Assembly: GCA_036493895.1 (NCBI GenBank) | Contig: DASXOZ010000022.1 | Span: 43,501-107,500 of the forward strand | From: Candidatus Binatia bacterium | GTDB taxonomy: Bacteria > Desulfobacterota > Binatia > UBA1149 > CAITLU01 | Length of the DNA: 64,000 nucleotides | Reading direction: 5' to 3' | Part shown: positions 59,116-64,000 of the stretch, in pieces | Layout of the letters: every line of letters begins with the position of its first letter | Numbering within the stretch: position 1 is the first letter of the stretch | Made by a program: the position numbers and the translations under genes | The notes under the pieces: model-generated | The model's database searches: none | What the model was told of the DNA's origin: nothing | The model's input: only the letters and a program-made list of their open reading frames with translations

Positions 59116-62100
59116 GTGAGGATCAAGCGGCTCGAGCTCGTCGGCTTCAAGTCATCCAAGGACAGGACCGTCCTCGATTTCCCCGAGGGAATCACGGGGA
59201 TCGTCGGCCCCAACGGCTGCGGCAAGTCGAACATTGTCGACGCGCTTCGCTGGGTGCTCGGCGAGCAGAGCGCGCGCCACCTTCGCGGCAAGAGCATGGA
59301 AGACGTCATCTTCGTCGGGAACCAGACCTACGGTCCCCTCGGAATGGCCGAAGTCAGCATCCTGCTCGACAACGAAGGCGGAATGGAAACCGCGGGCGAG
59401 GGCTCCGAAGAAGACAACGAGATCGTTCGCGCGCTGCGCAAGGCTCCCGAGCTTCGCGTCACGCGCCGCCTCTATCGCTCCGGTGAATCCGAATACCTGA
59501 TCAACGACCGCACCTGCCGCCTTCGCGACATCACCGAGTTGTTCCTCGGCACCGGCGTCGGGACGAAGGCGTATTCGATCGTCGAGCAGGGACGCGTCGG
59601 CCAGATCGTCGGCGCCAAGCCCGAGGAGCTTCGCCTGTTCATCGAGGAAGCGGCGGGCACGACGCTGTACCGAAGCCGCAAGGTCGCGGCCGAACGGAAG
59701 ATCGAGCGCACGCGCGACAATCTCCTTCGCGTCAGCGACATCGTGCGCGAGCTCGAGCGCCAGGCGAACTCGCTGCGTCGCCAGGCGCGCGGTGCCGTGC
59801 AGTACCAGGAGCTTCGCACGCAGGAGGACTCGCTCGACCGCGCGTGGACCATCGTGCGACTGCGCGGCGTCGAGGAGCTGCAGCGCGAAGCCGCATCGCA
59901 GGCCGCGGAGCAGAGCGGGCGCGAGCACGCGCTGCGCCTGGAGATCGCGCGCGCCCACGAAGAGCGCGAAGGCCTGCGCGAGCGCGGCCGCAGCGTCGAG
60001 GTTACCCGCGAAAGCGCGCGCCAGGCGGTTTTTTCCGCGCGTTCCGCGCTTTCCCAGACCGAGCAGGAACGGCGCCACCTCGCCGAGCGGCGCGGCGAGC
60101 TCGAAGGGCTGGTGGCCGAGTCCGGCACCGACCTCGGAAGCCTCGAGCAGCGCATTGCCACGCTCGGAGGCGAAGCGGGTGAGGCGGAGCGGCGGCGCAC
60201 CGAGCTTGCGCTCCGCTACGAAGAGGCGCGAGCCACCTGCGAGACCGTCGCCGCGCGAGTTCGCGACTGCGACGAGCGCTACTTCGCGTGGTCGAGCGAC
60301 GCCGACGCGATGCGCACGCGACTGATCGAAGCTCTCGGAGCGAGCGCTGCGCTGCGCAACGAATGCGCATCGGTAGCCAGGCAGCTCGAAGCGGCCTCTG
60401 CGCGCGAGAGCCGGCTCGTCTCCGAAGACGAAGCACTGGCGACCGTACGATCGCGCCTGCACGAGGACCTCGAGGCAGCCGACGAGAAGCTCGCCGAGCT
60501 TGCGCGCACGCTCGACGTCGTCGAAGGCAGCAAGCGCAGCGCGGCCGACGAGCTCGACGCCGCGCAGACGCGCCGCGCGCTTGCGCAAGTCGAGTCCGAG
60601 CGCTGGCGCGACGAGTGCGCGCTCTTGCGCTCGCGCCTCGAGTCGCTCGAGGAGCTGCATCGCGGATTTTCAGGATACGGCGACGGAGTGCGCGCGTTCA
60701 TGTCGAACGGCGGCAAGGAGCGCACGGGCGCCCGCGCCGTCGTGGCCGACGTCATCGAGATCGAAAGCGGGTTCGAACGCGCCGTGGCCGCCGTGCTCGG
60801 CGAAGCGCTGCAGTACATCATCGTTCCGGACACCGCGGCGGGAATCGACGGAGCCGCTTACCTGCGCGAGCATTCGGCAGGCCGCGCGACGTTCGTGCCG
60901 GCCGCTCTCGGCGCCGGCGAGGGCGGTGCTTCGGCCGGCGCAGATTCGCTCGCACGCCACGTCCGGATTCACGACGGCTACGAAGCCGCGATCGCGCCGT
61001 TCCTGGCCGGATGCGTCGTCGTCGCCGACCTCGGCGAGGCGCAGCGTCGCCACGACAGCGACCCGCATCGTTCGTACGTGACGATGGACGGAGAGCTGGT
61101 CGGCCTGCGCGGCATCGTGACCGGCGGCAGCGAAAATCCGGTCGACGAAGGCCTGCTGCTGAGAAGCTCGGAGATCCGCCGCATCCGCGAGAGCCTCGAC
61201 GCGGCGCTTTCGAGATCGCACCAGGCCCAGAATGCACTGAAGGAAGCCGCCGAGGCTTCCAGCGCAGTCGATGGCCGGCTGGCCGATCTCGATCGTGAGC
61301 TACATCACCTGGCGGTCGAGCGCGTGCGTGCCAGCGGCGAGAAGAGGCTGCACGAGCAGAACTCGGTGCGCACCGGGGAGAGGCAGCGCGCGGTGGCTTC
61401 CGAGCTCGAGAGCGTGCAGCGCGAGCGCAGCGCCGCGGCGGTGCGCCAGCGCGAGTGCGAACAGGCATTGGCACGAACCGAGGCCGAAGTGGCCCGTCTC
61501 GAGCAGGAACGCTCGTTGCTCGAAGGCCAGGGCAAGGAGCTGGAGGCCGCAAGGCGCGGCGCGCTCGGCGAGCTCGAGCAGGCTCGCGTTTCGGAGGCCG
61601 AGGCGAGGCAGCGCATCGAGGCGCTGGCCACGCAGATCTCGTCGATCGCGATTGCGGCCGACGAAGCTTGCGGCCGCCGCGAAGCGCTGCTGGCTCGCCT
61701 GGAAAGATCACGGCTGGAGATCGCGAGCCTTTCGGCGCGGCTCACCGATCCGACGCTCGACGTCGAGCGGCTGCAGGCTTCGTGCACGCAGGCCGAAGCG
61801 AGCCTGGCCGAGGCCGACGGCGAGAACCAGACGGCACGCGCAGCGATCGAGCACCTCGATCGCGACCTCGATTCGCTGGCGGCGCGCCTCGACGAGACCC
61901 GCGCGGAATTCGGCCGCTGCGAGCTGCGCCGCAAGCAGTACGATCTCGAAAGGACGACGCTGCTCGAGGGCATTGCCGAGCGCCTCGGCGTATCGGCGGA
62001 AGACCTTGCCGCCACCGAAGTGCCCGCCGAAGCTGACCCTGCGTCGCTCGCGGCCGAGCTGGAGCAGGTGCGCGCGAAGATCCGCCGCCTCGGCACCGTC

Positions 62101-62691
62101 AACCTCGGTGCCGTCGCCGAGCTCGAGGAGATCGAGTCGCGTCTTGCCGAGCTGTGCAAGCAGAGAGACGACCTCGAACACTCGATCGAAGACCTGCGCT
62201 CGACGATCGCCAGGCTCAATCGCCTGTCGCGCCAGCGCTTCCACGAGACCTTCGACGAAGTGAACCGGATCTTCCAGACGACGTTCCCCAAGCTGTTCCA
62301 GGGCGGTAAGGCGTCGCTCTCGCTCACCGATCCGGAGAACCTGCTCGAGACCGGCGTCGAGATCGTCGTGCAGCCACCGGGCAAGCGCCTCGGCAACCTC
62401 GACCTTCTGTCGGGCGGCGAGAAGGCGATGACGGCGATCGCGCTGATCTTCGCGCTGTTCCTGCACAAGCCGAGCCCGTTCTGCGTGCTCGACGAGGTGG
62501 ACGCACCGCTGGACGAGGCCAACATCGGGCGCTTCACGCGGATCATCGCCGAGATGTGCGACCGCTCGCAGTTCCTGTTGATCACCCACAACAAGAGGAC
62601 GATGGAGATCTGCGATACGCTCTATGGCGTCACGATGCCGGAGCCCGGCGTCTCCAAGATGGTTTCGGTGGACCTGTCCCAGGCTGCATGA
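59116..62691 (+). CDS. smc: Chromosome segregation protein SMC
   Basis: 1191 aa, full length. N-terminal ATPase half with Walker A GPNGCGKSN (31-39), then long coiled coil, hinge around 515-690 (FSGYGDGVRAFMSNGGKERTGA onwards; DGELVGLRGIVTGG), second coiled coil, and C-terminal half with signature LSGGEKAM (1098-1105) and Walker B VLDEVDAPLDEAN (from 1124). Condenses and organises the chromosome with ScpA/ScpB, which are not in the window. GTG start with GAGGAGAGG upstream. Confidence 0.97.
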   Translation: MRIKRLELVGFKSSKDRTVLDFPEGITGIVGPNGCGKSNIVDALRWVLGEQSARHLRGKSMEDVIFVGNQTYGPLGMAEVSILLDNEGGMETAGEGSEEDNEIVRALRKAPELRVTRRLYRSGESEYLINDRTCRLRDITELFLGTGVGTKAYSIVEQGRVGQIVGAKPEELRLFIEEAAGTTLYRSRKVAAERKIERTRDNLLRVSDIVRELERQANSLRRQARGAVQYQELRTQEDSLDRAWTIVRLRGVEELQREAASQAAEQSGREHALRLEIARAHEEREGLRERGRSVEVTRESARQAVFSARSALSQTEQERRHLAERRGELEGLVAESGTDLGSLEQRIATLGGEAGEAERRRTELALRYEEARATCETVAARVRDCDERYFAWSSDADAMRTRLIEALGASAALRNECASVARQLEAASARESRLVSEDEALATVRSRLHEDLEAADEKLAELARTLDVVEGSKRSAADELDAAQTRRALAQVESERWRDECALLRSRLESLEELHRGFSGYGDGVRAFMSNGGKERTGARAVVADVIEIESGFERAVAAVLGEALQYIIVPDTAAGIDGAAYLREHSAGRATFVPAALGAGEGGASAGADSLARHVRIHDGYEAAIAPFLAGCVVVADLGEAQRRHDSDPHRSYVTMDGELVGLRGIVTGGSENPVDEGLLLRSSEIRRIRESLDAALSRSHQAQNALKEAAEASSAVDGRLADLDRELHHLAVERVRASGEKRLHEQNSVRTGERQRAVASELESVQRERSAAAVRQRECEQALARTEAEVARLEQERSLLEGQGKELEAARRGALGELEQARVSEAEARQRIEALATQISSIAIAADEACGRREALLARLERSRLEIASLSARLTDPTLDVERLQASCTQAEASLAEADGENQTARAAIEHLDRDLDSLAARLDETRAEFGRCELRRKQYDLERTTLLEGIAERLGVSAEDLAATEVPAEADPASLAAELEQVRAKIRRLGTVNLGAVAELEEIESRLAELCKQRDDLEHSIEDLRSTIARLNRLSRQRFHETFDEVNRIFQTTFPKLFQGGKASLSLTDPENLLETGVEIVVQPPGKRLGNLDLLSGGEKAMTAIALIFALFLHKPSPFCVLDEVDAPLDEANIGRFTRIIAEMCDRSQFLLITHNKRTMEICDTLYGVTMPEPGVSKMVSVDLSQAA

Positions 62692-62713
62692 CGCACGGGC
62701 GGACGCGGAGCAC

Positions 62714-62743
62714 TTGACTACGGTGGCGCGTGCTACCTAAACT
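62714..62743 (+). promoter_or_regulatory. Candidate promoter for the zapB-like/zapA genes
   Basis: TTGACT at 62714-62719, an 18-nt spacer, and TAAACT at 62738-62743. Predicted start near 62750, right at the edge of an 8-bp inverted repeat. Confidence 0.5.
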
Positions 62744-62750
62744 CCGGACT

Positions 62751-62773
62751 CCAAGTTGCGTCTGACAACTTGG
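62751..62773 (+). promoter_or_regulatory. Perfect 8-bp inverted repeat at the predicted transcription start
   Basis: CCAAGTTG-CGTCTGA-CAACTTGG, 10 nt before the ATG at 62784. As DNA it could be an operator overlapping +1; as RNA, a 5' terminal hairpin close to the ribosome site. No typical Shine-Dalgarno sequence is seen between it and the ATG. Confidence 0.5.
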
Positions 62774-62783
62774 GCCTAACCAT

Positions 62784-63041
62784 ATGGAAGATAAGGCTTT
62801 ACGGCGACTCGAAGACTCGGTGCGCCGGCTCATCGCCCAGCAGGGGCACTCCTCGACGCGCACGTCCCAGCTCGCCGCCGCACTGGCCAAGAGCCGCGAC
62901 GAGATCGAGAAGCTGAAGTCCCAGAACTTCCGCTTCCGAAGCGAGAGAATGGAAACCAGGAAGAAGCTCGACGCCATCATCCGGCGCGTCGATCACCTCG
63001 CCGAAACGGCGAACGGGCAGGGCGAGGATGCGGGAGATTGA
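62784..63041 (+). CDS. Small ZapB-like coiled-coil protein
   Basis: 85 aa, almost wholly helical with heptad leucines: LRRLEDSVRRLIAQQ, ALAKSRDEIEKLKSQNFRFRSERMETRKKLDAIIRRVDHLAE. The QNFRFRSERMETRKKLDAII segment resembles small ZapB/TIGR02449-type proteins encoded next to zapA. Probably bridges ZapA and the Z ring. Overlaps zapA by 14 nt. Confidence 0.72.
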   Translation: MEDKALRRLEDSVRRLIAQQGHSSTRTSQLAAALAKSRDEIEKLKSQNFRFRSERMETRKKLDAIIRRVDHLAETANGQGEDAGD

Positions 63042-63306
63042 CCTGGAGATCGCAGGGCAGCGCCTGCACGTCCGCACCGACGAGGACGAGGCCTACATGC
63101 GCGGGCTGGCGACCTTCATCGACGAGCAGATGCGGCTGGTCGGAAAGGGGCAGCAGCGCGGCATCGCGTCGCTGACCATCGCGCTGCTGGCTGCGCTGCG
63201 GATCGCCGACGACTACCACAAGCTTCTCGGGACCCGGAAGAACGTCGACGCGGCGCTCGAGAGCCTCGCGGAGGCCGTCGAAGCCTGCCTCGACACCCCG
63301 CGCTGA
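63028..63306 (+). CDS. zapA: Cell division protein ZapA
   Basis: 92 aa. Starts REIDLEIAGQRLHVRTDEDEAYM, the ZapA N-terminal beta-hairpin, then helical ATFIDEQMRLV and IALLAALRIADDYHKLL. Bundles FtsZ filaments. The end is followed after 66 nt by the cyclo-ligase gene, the usual zapA-fau order. Confidence 0.88.
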   Translation: MREIDLEIAGQRLHVRTDEDEAYMRGLATFIDEQMRLVGKGQQRGIASLTIALLAALRIADDYHKLLGTRKNVDAALESLAEAVEACLDTPR

Positions 63307-63372
63307 GACCGGGGCCTTGCGCCCGCAACGAACGATCCGGCCGCAGCCCTCGTTGCCGCGGCGAGCCCAGCC

Positions 63373-63966
63373 ATGAGCCTGCAGACCGGCGACGACGGGC
63401 TGCGTCGCGCCAAGGCCGAGCTTCGCATGACGATTCGCGATCGCATCGCAGCGCTGTCGCGCAGCGAGCGACGGCGCGCCGACGATGCAATTGCCGATCG
63501 CCTCTCGGCCGCGGTATCCAGGCTTGGGGCGGTCGCCGTCCTCGGCTATGTCGCGCTGCCGGACGAGGTGTGCATCGATGCATTTCTGGCCTCGATGGTC
63601 GCTTCAGGACTCGAGGTCCTGCTTCCGCGGCTCGCCGGCAGCACCGCTGCGTGGGCACGATGGACGCCGCGGACGCAGATGGTGCGCGAGAAGGGACGCT
63701 TCCTCGCACCGCGCCAGCGGCCCGGGGAAGGCGGAATCCCGGCCGGTGCAGTGGTGATCGTTCCGGGCCGCGCATTCGACCTTCGCGGCAGGCGGCTCGG
63801 GCGCGGCGCCGGATTTTATGATCGCATGCTCGGCGGCGCGCAGGCGCTGCGCACGATCGGAGTCGCGTACCGGTGCCAGATGGTCGAAGAGGTCCCGAGC
63901 GCCGCGCACGACGTTGCGATGAGCTCGGTGGTGACCGACGAAGAGGCGCGCAACGGCGGCGGCTGA
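63373..63966 (+). CDS. fau: 5-formyltetrahydrofolate cyclo-ligase
   Basis: 197 aa. Converts 5-formyl-THF to 5,10-methenyl-THF with ATP. N-terminal KAELRMTIRDRIAALS with basic residues for ATP, and the signature VIVPGRAFDLRGRRLGRGAGFYDRML. Salvages the folate form produced by a side reaction of GlyA. Last complete gene of the window; the 3' side has a short repeat. Confidence 0.92.
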   Translation: MSLQTGDDGLRRAKAELRMTIRDRIAALSRSERRRADDAIADRLSAAVSRLGAVAVLGYVALPDEVCIDAFLASMVASGLEVLLPRLAGSTAAWARWTPRTQMVREKGRFLAPRQRPGEGGIPAGAVVIVPGRAFDLRGRRLGRGAGFYDRMLGGAQALRTIGVAYRCQMVEEVPSAAHDVAMSSVVTDEEARNGGG

Positions 63967-63967
63967 C

Positions 63968-64000
63968 GCGCGGGCAAGGACGGGCAAGAACGGGCAGGAA
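63968..64000 (+). repeat. 10-bp tandem repeat at window end (3 or more units)
   Basis: CGCGGGCAAG, GACGGGCAAG and AACGGGCAGG follow the cyclo-ligase stop and run to the window edge, so the array may continue. Confidence 0.65.

Noticed and set aside
63307..63372. 6S RNA between zapA and the cyclo-ligase gene
   Set aside because: The gap is 66 nt, far shorter than 6S RNA (about 180 nt).
1..64000. tRNA, rRNA, IS elements or phage att sites
   Set aside because: No T-loop-like GTTCGANTC motif in a tRNA context, no transposase motif and no terminal repeats were recognised on reading; a covariance-model scan was not possible.

Overview
This is a GC-rich, gene-dense window from a Gram-negative bacterium (lpxD and lptE imply an LPS-type outer membrane). 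GTG and TTG starts, 4-nt stop/start overlaps, secreted proteins with Cys-rich repeats and Thr-rich linkers, FG-GAP repeats and a PTPS-related membrane protein suggest an uncultured deltaproteobacterial-type lineage (Binatota, Myxococcota or Desulfobacterota sensu lato). That placement is an inference and no taxonomic marker was searched. I saw no rRNA, tRNA, IS element or CRISPR array.

Region 1 (1-24.4 kb, all +) is a surface-polysaccharide locus. It holds a Wzx-type flippase, an HPr-kinase-like ATPase, four GT4 and three GT2 glycosyltransferases, a GT39-like membrane protein, a UDP-sugar dehydrogenase, an NDP-sugar epimerase and an FG-GAP surface protein. Four alkaline-phosphatase-superfamily enzymes are interleaved with these: two phosphodiesterase-like and two membrane-anchored and sulfatase-like, the latter with Thr where sulfatases have Cys/Ser. 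Nearly all genes overlap or abut, so the block probably acts as one long operon. It continues off the left edge, where the first gene is truncated.

Region 2 (24.5-41.5 kb) is mainly housekeeping: a secreted DUF1566 protein, hisG (-), lpxD, yceD-rpmF-acpP-rpiB-glyA-nrdR, then the coupled ribD-ribBA-ribH-nusB-leuS-lptE run, rpsT (-), murJ, and mazG with a TPR gene (-). In the riboflavin genes, RibD has lost one canonical zinc Cys, the RibB half of RibBA lacks its catalytic residues, and ribE is absent.

Region 3 (41.9-50.6 kb) has a small conserved-looking orphan protein with its own promoter, purU behind a 29-bp hairpin repeat array, an ACT-domain regulator, a TIGR04283-like glycosyltransferase, a minus-strand run (hydrolase-comF-methyltransferase-purM-purN) and a FabG-like SDR. 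Region 4 (49.8-58.0 kb) is mostly envelope-related and on the minus strand (GT2, Cys-rich secreted protein, 899-aa PTPS-related/TPR protein, NEW3-like protein, RNase G), plus one plus-strand gene that looks like an eroded paralog of the region 1 phosphodiesterase. Region 5 (58.1-64.0 kb, +) is an HNH endonuclease, smc, a ZapB-like coiled coil, zapA and 5-formyl-THF cyclo-ligase.

Two patterns run across the window. Short tandem repeats of 9-30 bp, several able to form hairpins, recur in leaders, gene ends and protein linkers. TTGAC[T/G] -35-like elements precede four promoter-needing genes.
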